A stretch of DNA of 64,000 nucleotides, from assembly GCF_051622035.1 (NCBI RefSeq), contig NC_135360.1:4526001-4590000 (forward strand), written 5' to 3'. Under the pieces are notes generated by a model. It saw only the letters and a list, made by a program, of their open reading frames with translations, was not told the DNA's origin and did not search any database. Source of the DNA: Arctopsyche grandis (Eukaryota > Arthropoda > Insecta > Trichoptera > Hydropsychidae). Shown here piece after piece: positions 1-10,016 of the stretch (position 1 is the first letter of the stretch; each line of letters begins with the position of its first letter). Both the position numbers and the translations under genes were made by a program.

Positions 1-1000
1 TAAATATATGTATATGAATAAATTAAATAAAAAAAAAAAAATAATAATAATTTACGTATAAAAAATACAAAAAAACATATCAATATTTCGTATTTCCGGC
101 TAATATACGTTTTGGCATACTGCGCATGCAAATTAGATTCATTAATTTTATTTCGTCGCATACCCATGCTGCTTTTATTCTTTCCTTCAATATTTAAAGG
201 GTAGGGTTGGGACGACTATATACGATGGTTTTTAGGAGGCTCCAGACATTTTCAATAGGATTAAGATCAGGGGAATTGCCAGGCAAGGGTAAAATGGGTA
301 TGTTTTGCGATTCTAGGAAATTTATGACGGAACGTGCTCGATGACATGGTGCACCATCTTGCATTAAAGTGAAAGGACCTTCGGACGAATCAAGGGAAGA
401 AAAAAATGGTATAAAAACCGTTTGGATTACTTCTTTGTAACCGATCCCATTCATCGTCCCTTCCACAAAAAAAACTGGTCCCGGTCCATTGATGGTTATA
501 CAGTTATACACGACCAAATCATTGTTGCCGGTGGGCCAAACCCAAACCATTTTTTGAACACAGTCGTGGTTGAACTTTTCTTCTGGCCTTCGGCGAACAA
601 ATTTTTGGCTTTCCGTGAGAGCTTCTAATCTCAATTCGATTTTATAAAATAAAAACCATGAAGTCTCTACTCACCCTTAAGACAACCAGACAGTAGAAGA
701 TCTCAGCTGAGAATGATCTCAGTAGAAGATCTCAGCTGATGATGAGAATGAATGAATGATGATGAGAATTTTTATAAACATTAACGCACAATAAACAAAA
801 GCGCACCCTTACTCAGGTATAGCATGGGTTTTTTTGTACCTAAGCCTGTATTGCTTTGCAGATATACAAGATAACTGTAACAACTCACAGAAATAATAAC
901 TTACATCAAGTTAAAAATAACGAAGTTATGATTAAAACAAACGCGTATTTCGCAAAACTCGCAAGTGATCCTAATTTTTACTTTATTTAAGTAGGGACTG
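1..1000 (-). mobile_element. TcA Tc1-like transposon, internally deleted copy, cut by window edge
   Basis: The right edge is the element's 5' end: the reverse complement of CAGTCCCTAC ends at 1000 and is followed by TA, the expected target. The subterminal 780-1000 segment matches the 5' region of the full copy at 34701-36364 in reverse orientation. The other terminus lies left of base 1. Relative to the full copy about 610 bp are missing, from the 5' leader to just before the middle of the transposase. The junction near 631-640 carries the short homology AATCGA, found at both deletion ends in the full copy. The element cannot encode transposase. Confidence 0.85.
194..634 (-). pseudogene. TcA transposase remnant, C-terminal catalytic half
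   Basis: This frame encodes the second part of a Tc1-like DDE transposase, which cuts and pastes its own element in the nucleus. Visible are MQDGAPCHRA, with the second catalytic aspartate, and NSPDLNPIENVW, with the glutamate 35 residues later (DD34E spacing). The HTH DNA-binding region and the first aspartate (FSDES) are missing because of the internal deletion. The frame ends early at SRPNPTL: the full copy at 36090 has CAA here, this copy has TAA. Sequence alike to the full copy continues past the stop to about 110. It is clearly dead. Confidence 0.85.
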
Positions 1001-1049
1001 TAGATTTTGTTTTGTACAGTAATATGGGATGATTTTGTATTTGATTCAG

Positions 1050-1218
1050 TCATTCTAGACTAAGCATTTTCAAATGTTGAATTTCTAGTCGTTCTGTTCT
1101 TTGTTCTTCTGATTCCGTCGTCTTTGACTCTTCATATTTTGATTTTTCCAAACGCTGAGTACGTTTTGATCGTCGCCTTTGTGAGCGTAGAGTTCTTTGC
1201 TCAACCGTTTCTTTCGTA
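1050..1218 (-). other. Short charged open frame, unassigned
   Basis: About 54 codons are open on the minus strand and end in TGA at 1050. The product is very rich in Arg, Lys, Glu, Gln and Thr, with phrases such as ETVEQRTLRSQRRRSKR and SEEQRTERLE. Similar charged phrases recur in some insect mobile-element proteins. There is no catalytic motif. It lies between the TcA end and the gypsy gag remnant and may belong to a third element. Confidence 0.25.
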
Positions 1219-1960
1219 TTAGTTTTTGGTTACATTTAATTGGTAACCGAAGATGGCATACATATATTTATTGAAAATTTGTAAGCAATTAATTGAAAAT
1301 TTCTTCTTTCTACATTCTTCGACAGTATGGCCATTTATTTTGCAATACGAACAATGTTTAATATTCTGCGGCGGATATCGGTTAAAGTGGGGTCGTTGAC
1401 CGAAACGGGGCTGTTGATTCAGCTCGAGTTGTTTATTATAATGGGGTTGTTGGTTGAATTGAGGTTGTTGGTTGAATCGAGTTTGTTGGTTAAAATGGGG
1501 TTGATTGAAACGGATTTGTTGATTAGGGCTTTCGAAATATCGCGGTCCATTATTATTGTTTTCGTAAGTTTTTTCGAAGTTCATTTCAATTAAGGAATAT
1601 TCCAAGGCTTGCGTTGTGGTATGACGCCTTTTGACCGAAGGACTGTTCTTATTCCTGGGTCGCGTAATCTTTTTACATAAGCATTTAATGAAATCTCTTG
1701 AAAATGTTCTAATCTAGTGAAAGTTATTTGATTATCCGAATCGTTGCGGACACGACTGACTGTTTCTTGATATTTATCCTTAAAACTTTTAATATAATCT
1801 AATGTTGATTCTTCGGGGAATTGGACATACTTTTGAATTTCCGATAAAAAGTCTATGAATGTTTGTGGTTCGACACTGGCTTTAATGATTAATTCGTGTC
1901 GAGTCTTTGTGTAATGAGTGTAATGAGTCTTTTCCAATTTTTTATGGGTTCTCGCTCTAG
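1219..1960 (-). pseudogene. Gypsy-like retrotransposon Gag, frameshifted
   Basis: Two overlapping minus-strand frames give one decayed Gag. The upstream frame (1937-1590) looks like the helical capsid part of Ty3/gypsy Gag. The downstream frame (1605-1219) has an Asn/Gln/Phe-rich low-complexity tail of short FNQQ-type repeats, then a single CCHC zinc knuckle (CSYCKINGHTVEEC) that would bind RNA. The frames join only by a shift near 1615-1640. No protease or reverse transcriptase follows. The 21-bp repeats at 2175-2262 lie on its 5' side, as in the related remnant near 18240. Confidence 0.65.
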
Positions 1961-2174
1961 TCCATTTGAAATTTCAGACAATTGCGTATAAATATATTTT
2001 AATAATAACGGTTACTTGATTGGATGAAGCCAATGAAAATGCTTCATCATAGCATTTTACGAAAAAGTTTGCATTTTTCTTTTCAAAAGGTTTAATAAAT
2101 TTAAAGAGAGTGTTTCTGGGTATCACTGGTATATTGAATTATGTACTCGCGGTTTTAAATATATTTTAGCTTAG

Positions 2175-2262
2175 TGCTGGAACGGCTAGGCTGATGCTCG
2201 ATGCGGCTAGGTTGTAGTTCAATACTGCTAGGCTGAAGATCGATATGGCTAGGCTGAAGTTT
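2175..2262 (-). repeat. Four-copy 21-bp tandem repeat with coding character
   Basis: Four diverged 21-bp units of the type GCTAGGCTGAAGATCGAT lie head to tail. Read on the minus strand they give a seven-residue repeat of the form I-[DEK]-[LH]-Q-P-S-x. Two related units recur at 18240-18285, next to a gypsy-like LTR. The array therefore probably belonged to the gag leader or N-terminus of one gypsy family. Confidence 0.6.
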
Positions 2263-2489
2263 GATTTTTGATGCAACTGCTTCTGTCTCATCGTCGGCGT
2301 TGGTTCAAATCTGCATTAACTCTTTCGAGGCACAAGATTTTTAGAAAAAAAAATTTGCACAGACTTTTTTTTATTAACCTTTTGAGTAGTGAGTTAATTT
2401 TTACATGAGAAACGTCTCAGGAGTGAGTTTTTTTTTTTCAATTAGAAGATTTTAATTATATTTAATGTATGACATATAATCAACTTTAA

Positions 2490-2960
2490 ATTAAATTTTA
2501 AAAATTCAGTTGTTCTCAACCTTTTTTAAGAAGTTCTGTGGTCCTCAACTTTTTTTATTGACATATCGAAAAACTTATTCTGGATTTATTTATAATATAT
2601 TATACCAACTAGATTACAATTAATTTTAATTCTTATTATAATGAGATTATAATAAAAAATAAAAGTTCAGTGGTTTTCAACTTTTTTAGACGGTTTTGTG
2701 GTTCTCAACTTTTTATTTTTATCTTATAATGAATTTATTTAATATATATTTCATAAAATACAACATTTCTTCTGATTGGATTACAGAAAAAGAAATCAGT
2801 GGTTTTCAACTTTTTTTTTATTTTTATCTTGAAAAACTTATCTACATAGAATTTATTTATGATATATTTTATAAACTAAAACATAATTTTATTGTAATAG
2901 TTAGATTACAATCAAAGGTAAACATTTAGTGATTCTCAACTTTTTTTTTTATCTGAAAAA
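2490..2960. repeat. Degenerate tandem repeat of GTGGTTCTCAACTTTTT type
   Basis: Phrases like GTTCTCAACCTTTTT, GTGGTTTTCAACTTTTT and GTGGTTCTCAACTTTTT recur near 2508, 2535, 2670, 2698, 2800 and 2930, separated by AT-rich filler containing TTATAATA. This looks like an array of about 130-160 bp units, each with one or two copies of the phrase, inside the 3' part of the piggyBac element. Confidence 0.5.
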
Positions 2961-3302
2961 CAGATTTTTATAAAAAGATATTTTACAAACTATAACTCAA
3001 TTCTTACGGTTGATCATAGCAAAAAATTATATAGGTACAAAAAATAAAATAATATAGGTACATATGTAGCTTATTTATAATATCTTAGGAACAAAAAAAT
3101 TTTCCAATAATTCTTGGTCTACTCAGTAGAATCTACTGCCACTGATTATCCGTGTTATAATATAGATATGTACATAGGTGGGGTTTGGTGACTATTCAAT
3201 CACGGAGTCTTGAACGGGAACGAATCTGCAAATTTTTTATAACTTTAGTATTGAAAAGTTTGAAAATATGTAAGATAAGTTGATATAAAACTTACGTCAA
3301 AA

Positions 3303-4982
3303 TTAATAATTTTTTCTCGTGTGGTAATCTTCAAAACAAGGATGTACACATAATGCAACATCACATGGAAGACACATCCATCGTGTGTCCTTTCTTGTTT
3401 TTGGGCGTCTTACGGAATGACTACACACGTGACATGCTCTCTGCGTTCTTGATCCTTGGGCAGCTGTTTCAGGCACTGGATGTGGAAAATGTCTAGCCGT
3501 AAGTCTCACAGGATTGTCTTGAGGTTTTCTACCTCCGGAAGGAGATGGTCTCACCTTATGATAGTTTTCTACTATTTGTTTTATTATATTTAGCCGAAAG
3601 TCGCTGAATTGAGGTTTCTCGCCTGTCTTTACTAAATATAAATTGTAGGCATTCAGGGTGGACACACCAATCAACCGGAAAAAAATCTTTTTGTACCATT
3701 TCAATGTTTTTCTGGAGGTATCCATGAAACTAATCATCATATCTGATTTATCGACAGTGCCCATATTCAAATTATACTCCACTACGGCTTCAGGTTTGTT
3801 GATATTTTCACCTGTCGTGTAATTGATTGCATCTGTTTCAACCATTTTCTTTTCATGAATATTTGTGAGCATGTGAACCTCCCGTTTGTCAATCCATTTT
3901 ATTGCCAATAAATTGTTACAATGTAGAAATTCCACATACCCACGTTTATGTTTTCCTGCGGGAAATTTTGGAAATCCTTTCCTATTGCATCGTATGGTAC
4001 CGCATGCATGGGTTTTATTTTCGTATAAATATTCAAAAAGTGCCGGACTGGAATACCAGTTGTCAATATACAATCTATGTCCATTTCCCAAGTAATCTTT
4101 TACCATTGTTTTCACAACAGACCCAGATACTCCAAGATCTGGGTCTGTTTCTATTTCTGTTTGTTTGCCGGTGTACACAATGATGTCCAAAACATACCCT
4201 GTTTCCACATCACAACAGACAAACAGCTTTATTCCAAAGCGATGTCGCTTGTTGGGAATGTAGATTCTAAATGATAACCGTCCTTTCCAAAGCAACAGAC
4301 TTTCGTCTATGCATATGTTTTGGAAAGGATAAAATATCTCTTTATACGATCTTTTGATTGGATCCAATAATGGCCGGATTTTCCATAGTCTGTCGTTATT
4401 ACGAACGGTGTTGTCTGTGAAATGAAGCGCTCGTAATAAAAGAAAAAATCGATCCTGTGAAAACAGAACACGGAAGAACGGAGTCGCAATGATTGGATTT
4501 GTGGACCAATAGTCCTTCATGGAATTTTTTCCAACTAGACTAGTCAACATAATTGTACCCAAAAATACATACATCTCCGAAACATTTGTATCAACCCATT
4601 TTTTTAGCTTCGACTTTTCACTTAGATTTCTACTGATTTGAGCGGCGTATCTATTTGTTTCTTTGACTATTGTGTTCATTGCATTGGCATTGAAATACAG
4701 TTGGAAAAAATCAAGTTCTGTCTGCATGCGATATCCTGGCTGAATTCCGGATAATGCATTATCGAATGGGTGTATTTGAGGAGTAAAGTCGCCATCTTCC
4801 CATTTTCTCTCGTCATTCCGACTGCGTTTGGGTGGTTGTGGTTGTTCGTCATCATCAGTATCTTCTTCGTCTGAAGAATTATTCAATTGGAGAATTAAGT
4901 CATCCAAGTTATCCACCATATCCTCATCTTCACTGTCAAAAAAAAAATTGTCTATTTCTTGATCATTTGATCTTTGAGACAT
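3303..4982 (-). CDS. piggyBac-family transposase, full length and uninterrupted
   Basis: A 559-residue single-exon protein starting at ATG 4982. It would excise and insert its element at TTAA sites in the nucleus. Residues 1-60 are acidic and disordered, with a basic patch PPKRSR. The DDE_Tnp_1_7 core follows, with the three expected aspartates: D226 in CIDES, D307 in YIDNWYSS and D411 in GTVDKSD. Residues 517-553 form the C-terminal cysteine-rich domain (CHVCSHS, WMCLPC, CVHPCF, DYH) that reads the terminal repeats. Length and motifs fit an active enzyme, with no stop or frameshift. TTAA-type ends flank it. It could instead be a domesticated copy, but nothing here argues for that. Confidence 0.92.
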   Translation of the reverse strand: MSQRSNDQEIDNFFFDSEDEDMVDNLDDLILQLNNSSDEEDTDDDEQPQPPKRSRNDERKWEDGDFTPQIHPFDNALSGIQPGYRMQTELDFFQLYFNANAMNTIVKETNRYAAQISRNLSEKSKLKKWVDTNVSEMYVFLGTIMLTSLVGKNSMKDYWSTNPIIATPFFRVLFSQDRFFLLLRALHFTDNTVRNNDRLWKIRPLLDPIKRSYKEIFYPFQNICIDESLLLWKGRLSFRIYIPNKRHRFGIKLFVCCDVETGYVLDIIVYTGKQTEIETDPDLGVSGSVVKTMVKDYLGNGHRLYIDNWYSSPALFEYLYENKTHACGTIRCNRKGFPKFPAGKHKRGYVEFLHCNNLLAIKWIDKREVHMLTNIHEKKMVETDAINYTTGENINKPEAVVEYNLNMGTVDKSDMMISFMDTSRKTLKWYKKIFFRLIGVSTLNAYNLYLVKTGEKPQFSDFRLNIIKQIVENYHKVRPSPSGGRKPQDNPVRLTARHFPHPVPETAAQGSRTQRACHVCSHSVRRPKTRKDTRWMCLPCDVALCVHPCFEDYHTRKNY

Positions 4983-5799
4983 TTTGAATTTAAAACGAGC
5001 AGATCACAATTTTTATTTACACTTGATCACAAAAAATATTATAATGCACTTCACAAAAAAAGTTTTTATGTACCGAGTCGACAAGACGCGAATGCGTTCG
5101 ATAACGCTAATTGGATAACGCATCCAATATAAAACCGAGATCCGATTCTAGTGTATGTTCGGAATCAACTGACTCGAAAAATCTTGTCGAACACTCTTAT
5201 TTTGTGGGAAGTTGTAAAATTGACATATTTCGCTCGATTATATGATTGATTTGTGGCCCGATGGCGACCCTTTGGACAAAGTTTCCCTTGCATTCCGGAC
5301 AATTCTCTCGAAAATAAATAAAATTCTAATTTCACGCTAAATTATTTTTATTAGGGTCAAATGAAATAATGTTAGTCAGAGATGTCGATGTTATTCGTTC
5401 GGAACATATTTTATAGTGTTTACATGTGGAAAATATTACTTTAGAACAAAAAGTTGTCGTCATGTTCAGTCATCAAAATTTAACTGGCTTTCACGCCTCG
5501 TTAAATTTGGTTTCTTTATTCGAATACAAAAATATATACTCACAAGAGTGAAAGAGAAACCTCAGCAACACTTGAAAAAAAACGAGATGCAAATATGTCG
5601 AACAATGAGAGAGGTAGAGTATTTTGAGTGATTGAACGTGTCAAATCGTACAAGTACGGCCGTACTCTGGCGGGGCCATTTTTTTTGCCACGTACCCGTA
5701 CGGCCGTACTCCTCAAAGGGTTAAAAAAATATTTAAAAAACGTTACACATCTACTCATTAGGAACCAAAATTATAAAAAATATTATTCAATGTAAAAAA

Positions 5800-6174
5800 C
5801 ATTATTCAATGTAAAAAACAAATGGTAAAATTTTTATAAGGTGGGATCTAAACAGTCCCACTATGCCATATGTGTTTAGTTGTGATAAATATATTTTTTT
5901 TTTTCCCAATGTAAAGAGGTACTTTGCATATTGTGCAGGACCATGATGTTCGACACTCTTGTTTTTTCGTACTGCAATATGCACATCGTCTACGAGTAGA
6001 GCGAATTGGCATATGTTTTGAATCTTTCCTTCTTATTTCTATAGATACTTGTGGTTTTGATTGTTTTCTCTTTGAAATTGAGGGTGTAGTGGAAATTGTT
6101 GGTGCTATTTTTTCAATTTGTAAACCAGCCGCAAACCCTTCTGCACATTTGCATTTGAATTGTTTCAAAGGCAT
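5800..6174 (-). pseudogene. piggyBac transposase C-terminal fragment
   Basis: The minus-strand frame ends with a degraded piggyBac cysteine-rich domain: RRRCAYCSTKK, then WSCTICKVPLY and ITTKHIW. One or two cysteines expected after VPL are replaced (Tyr, Asn). The preceding part is a Lys/Ser/Thr-rich linker. The catalytic domain is absent. It differs from the intact protein at 3303-4982, so it is a second family lying just outside that element's right end. Confidence 0.6.
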
Positions 6175-6436
6175 CGTATTGCCTAACTGTTATATACGCA
6201 TTTACAACAAGAAGCATGAAAAAAATGAAACATTATTCGATGCCACCATTTTTTGCTGCGGCGATCGAGCTTATAATTAACCATCAATTAATCGAATTTG
6301 TCCACTAAGTTCATGTTATTATTATAATCGACTATTAAAGATGGACAATCAATTGTCATTCTCAAACCCTTCTTATCTCTTTCTGCTCTTTCTGCAGATG
6401 CAGCTGCTCTTTCAATATCTGGAACATTTTTAAATA

Positions 6437-8111
6437 CAGACGTTACTCATCGAAGTATGGACACCGCGCGGATTACGCAAATTCTAAATTCATCGCTTTA
6501 TTGTGAGAAGTAGGTTCGTGAAATTAAAACAAATATGTGTTTAAAATGATGATACATCGTTTATTTATCATATTATTACAAAAAATATATAAAATAATTA
6601 ATATTTTGTATGTCCACCCTTATTGTTTAGACACATTGCTATTCTCTTGGGCATACTCTCGATACAAGACGCAATGGTTGATTTTATTTCAGGATCCCCC
6701 TGCCACACAGAAATTATATTTTCTTTAAGGATTGATTTATTGGTACAAGGGAGTTTATTTAATTTAGTTTTAAGGACATTCCAAACATTTTCAATAGGAT
6801 TTAGGTCAGGGGAATTGCCGGGCCAAGGAAGGAGTGGTAAATTGTGATCCGACATGAATTTTTTTACTTTTTTTGCTGTATGGCAAGGGGCATTGTCCTG
6901 CATGTAATAAAGTGCATCCCCATTGTTGATTTTATCTTGTATCGAGGGCAAAAAAGTGTCTTGCAATACTTTAATGTACTGCAAAGCATTCATAGACCCT
7001 TCAACAAAATACAATGGGCCTGGACCCTGGGCGCTAATGGAGGCCCAAATCATTAATGAAGGCGGATGTTTCACCCTTGTTTGGATACAGGATGCTTTGT
7101 ACTTCTCATCAGGTAGTCGACGTACATATTGGTGAGTCTGTGTCATCATACAGATCGACGATTCGTCAGAGAAGTGAACCTTAAAAAATGAAACAAATCG
7201 ATTAATTTATAGTACATTCAAAAAAGTAAAGAAATAATTTTATTCCAATTAAATTACCGTTTTCCAATCGTCAAGGGTGAAGTGTTGATGAAGTTGAGCC
7301 CAATTTAATCTCGCTTTTCGCATTTTTTGGGTTAACAGTGGTTTTTTTACTGGACGTCGACTGTTTAACCCAGCTTCGGCGAGGCGGCGTCGGATCGTAC
7401 TGACCGAAATATCAATATTCGATTCCCCCAAAGATGTTTTTATCCCTCTTGCTGTAATAAACCGATCACTGTTTACGACCCCGACGATTTTTCGATCAAT
7501 TCGGGGACTGAATTTTCGAATGCCACGACAATTCGTCCGCCGGGTGACGGTGGGGTCATCATTATTTTTCAGCCTGATGCTGATTTTATGCACAGAACCA
7601 TGACTTATCTGCTCTTTTTTGGCAATAGACCGAAGAGAAAACTGTCCAGTCTTTAATAGTGCCACAACACTGCTGATTTTCTCTTTCGATAAATCTTTAT
7701 TCCCCACCATCTAAAAACAAAAACAACAACACAGAGGGGGAGTTTTACAAGCAATTTTAAACTAATAATAAATTTATTTTAAAAGTATAAACACTTTAAC
7801 TTACTTGGAAAATACCGTAGAAATGCAGGATAAAAAAATATCTTCGATTCAATCTTCACAAACACTTTTTTTTCGGAAGGAAGCAAACGTCTCTGCTGAC
7901 CGGATTTCGGACACGAAGTGAGCTTTTACACTCAATTGGGTTTTAAAATATTTGTATGAACAATACTGCACAAAATGTTTTGTAGACTAATACAATAGGA
8001 TACTATGCATCCTTTAAAAAAAAAAGGAACCTAAAATCTCATTCATAACGGGCGCAGGTACATAAAATACGCTTTTCGGACCGCTGTATGAACTTCGATG
8101 AGTAACGTCTG
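6437..8111 (-). mobile_element. TcB Tc1-like transposon, apparently complete
   Basis: A 1675-bp element with inverted ends beginning CAGACGTTACTCATCGAAGT at 6437 and in reverse ending at 8111. Both are flanked by TA (6435-6436 and 8112-8113), the Tc1/mariner target. It carries one minus-strand transposase gene with a single short intron and no visible defect. About 400 bp of leader lies between the right end and the start codon. Of the Tc1-like copies here it is the only one that still looks functional. Confidence 0.9.
6598..7710 (-). CDS. TcB transposase, two exons, intact (DD34E)
   Basis: Join exon 1 (7710-7258) to exon 2 (7179-6598); the 78-bp intron starts GTAATT and ends TTAAG, phase 0. 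The product is 344 residues. Residues 1-120 hold two helix-turn-helix units for binding the ends (LRSIAKKEQISHGSVHKI; VSTIRRRLAEAGL). The catalytic triad is D156 (VHFSDES), D246 (MQDNAPCH) and E281 (NPIENVW), giving DD34E. The C-terminus is NNKGGHTKY. No stops or shifts are present. The intron falls directly before the FSDES strand, at the same codon boundary as in TcA at 35566-35640. The unspliced message would stop soon after WKTVI. Confidence 0.9.
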
Positions 8112-8358
8112 TATGTGTCTTCATTTTTGGAGAAATGTGTAATTGGTGATCATTAATGATACTCCTTTCTTTGATTGTATTTTCCTTTATTCGCCTTTAA
8201 AGTGAAAGAGGGACTGCCGGCCGTGTCGTGATGTCACATCACGGAACTAATATCAACTGAACACAGTTATACAAAGCGATTATGATACACTGCCGGTATC
8301 CCTCTATTTATACATAAATATTAAGGTGGGGACTGGTCCAATTTTATTTCTGTAAAAG
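8112..8358. other. Intergenic, nothing recognised
   Basis: AT-rich sequence between TcB and a MULE-like fragment. I see no open frame with family motifs and no terminal repeats. Confidence 0.5.
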
Positions 8359-8560
8359 AAAGTATATGCACGGAGGATACGCATTGCCAACTTCTAGCTG
8401 TTACAAGATTGCTGGAACTTTATCGAAAGTGCCGTCTCCAAAAATGGTGTCTTTGTTCACAAGTTCGTTTAGCAAATCTTTACTACCTATGGCCAAAATC
8501 CTATTTTCATCTTCCTCTCTCGAATCATGTTATATTAACACGTTTCGTGCCACATAATAT
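8359..8560 (-). pseudogene. MULE/FLYWCH-type transposase fragment
   Basis: The minus-strand translation contains NKDTIFGDGTFDKVPAIL, matching the D-G-T-F block around the first catalytic residue of animal Mutator-like transposases often annotated as FLYWCH-type proteins. An in-frame TAA follows AIL. The usual downstream phrase (QLYTIH type) is degraded to QLEVGNAY. Only about 60 codons remain, so this is a relic. Confidence 0.5.
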
Positions 8561-8736
8561 GTTTTTTCATGTATGAAATATATATTTAATGTGTATGAAG
8601 GATTATTTTACATAACAAATAACAAAAAAAAAACAAAACTGCTCGAGGAAAAATGTGTATTTTTTTATATTACATAAAAATATAAGCACAATAAAATGGA
8701 ACAAAAAATACATTTACAAGGAGACATGCCTATTGC

Positions 8737-9482
8737 CTATGTTCTGTGTTGAAACAGGGTAAACAATAATGTGACTGACCATCACATCCGCCACAGTATG
8801 TCACAACTTGTTTCGATCGATTTCTTGCGTATTTTATTCCAAATTTGGAGTTTGATTTATAACACCTGATAAAATAACGGCGAACCTATCGTGCTTGGCC
8901 CTCTTTTTTCAAAAGCTCATGGCGTGATCGTCTTGCCATTTGTGTTGATGTTGATGGATCATTTATTCCTTTGCAGCTCGTTAGAAACAGAGCAAGCTGC
9001 TTCCGAAACTCCACAATGGTTATTTTTTTCTGTGACATCTTTATACATCACACGAGTATTTACCACTGATGTATTTAGAAGGAGCTCGATTGCTAATTTC
9101 CGATACCATTTCACCGTTTTTTGCAACGGGGTGCAATAAGCCGTCATCTGATCTGATTAATCAACCGATGCCTTTGCCCGGTTGTATTCTTGTATCATTT
9201 TAGGTTTCTCCAACATATTCCCTCTACTATTTCGCACTGTGACATAATCAATTGTGTGTTTTGTGGAGAGCATCGTGACATCCCGCGTATCTCTCCACTT
9301 TAAAATTGATACACCTTTTCTATTCTGCTTGGCAGCAATCTCACCACGATTTAGCTTCTGCTTGGTGACTTCTTTCGGCAATCCCCGCCGATATATTCTA
9401 ATTGTGCCTACTAAATGGGTTTCCTCAGCCAATACTTTGTTTGCGAGATCTATACTAGTGTACCAATTACACTGTTCGACAC
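8737..9482 (-). pseudogene. piggyBac transposase relic with in-frame stop
   Basis: From high to low coordinate the minus strand reads NWYTSIDLANKVLAEETH (second-aspartate region, although the D of the usual DNWY is Cys here), then GTIRIYRRGLPKEV, then KASVD, an in-frame TAA, SDQMTAYCTPLQKTVKWYRK (third-aspartate region), and a C-terminal cysteine-rich part with TYCGGCDG, CLPCF and EHRQ before a stop near 8738. About 250 codons of the C-terminal half survive. It is distinct from the intact copy at 3303-4982. Confidence 0.8.
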
Positions 9483-9608
9483 GAAAAATGGGTCAGAGAC
9501 GAGATATGACTTTTCTTATAAATCTATGCCCAGTAAACACGAATCTGGTAATTAAAAATGTTGATTGGCTCGAGATTCGGAGATATGTGTTTTTTAAATC
9601 GCGCAATT
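9483..9608 (+). repeat. Dispersed repeat, copy 1
   Basis: This 125-bp stretch is nearly identical to the reverse complement of 27490-27612, with shared phrases such as GGCTCGAGATTCGGAGATAT. Similarity stops exactly at the TA where TcD is inserted. The parent element was not identified. Confidence 0.7.
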
Positions 9609-9915
9609 ACAGTAACGGGCGATGAAAGGTGTCCACCTCGAAAAAACTCATATTTTCTTGTTTTTCGGACTTATAAACGATTGTATTTATTTTTTTTGTT
9701 TATTAAAATTGCATTTATGAAGTTTGAAAGAAATTCAAGTAGTAATGCGAAGAAATTAAAACGAAACTACAATGTTATTCAAATTATTAGGAGTCGGTGA
9801 TGTATGGAAGGATTTAGTAGTGTAATTAAAATTTTTTTTTTTCATAAAACTAATGTATTAATAAAAAATCTAAAAATCACATTTCATTTATTATAATAAT
9901 ACTTATATATAAAAT

Positions 9916-10016
9916 TTGTTTCAATATTTGGTTGGCCCCCCCTTATTTTTTATAACAGCCTCAACTCTTCGAGGCATTGATTTAATTGAATTTTGAATAT
10001 ATTCATCTATGATATC
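9916..10016 (-). pseudogene. TcD transposase, C-terminal end
   Basis: On the minus strand this reads DIIDEYIQNSIKSMPRRVEA then VIKNKGGANQIL, the typical Tc1-like C-terminus. It was separated from the rest of the gene (14124-14831) by the BEL insertion at the ATATC site. Confidence 0.8.

Larger units (their letters stand above)
2376..5722 (-). mobile_element. piggyBac-type DNA transposon, probably complete
   Basis: The proposed ends are TTAACCTTTTGAG at 2376 and the reverse complement of TTAACCCTTTGAG ending at 5722. TTAA at each edge is the piggyBac target site. The right subterminal region carries two copies of the palindrome TACGGCCGTAC (near 5658 and 5700). Between the ends is one long intact transposase on the minus strand. 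The right end is convincing; the left is less so, since a related TTAACTCTTTCGAGG at 2315 competes with it. Lower-coordinate sequence between the end and the gene is filled by a degenerate tandem repeat. Confidence 0.6.
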
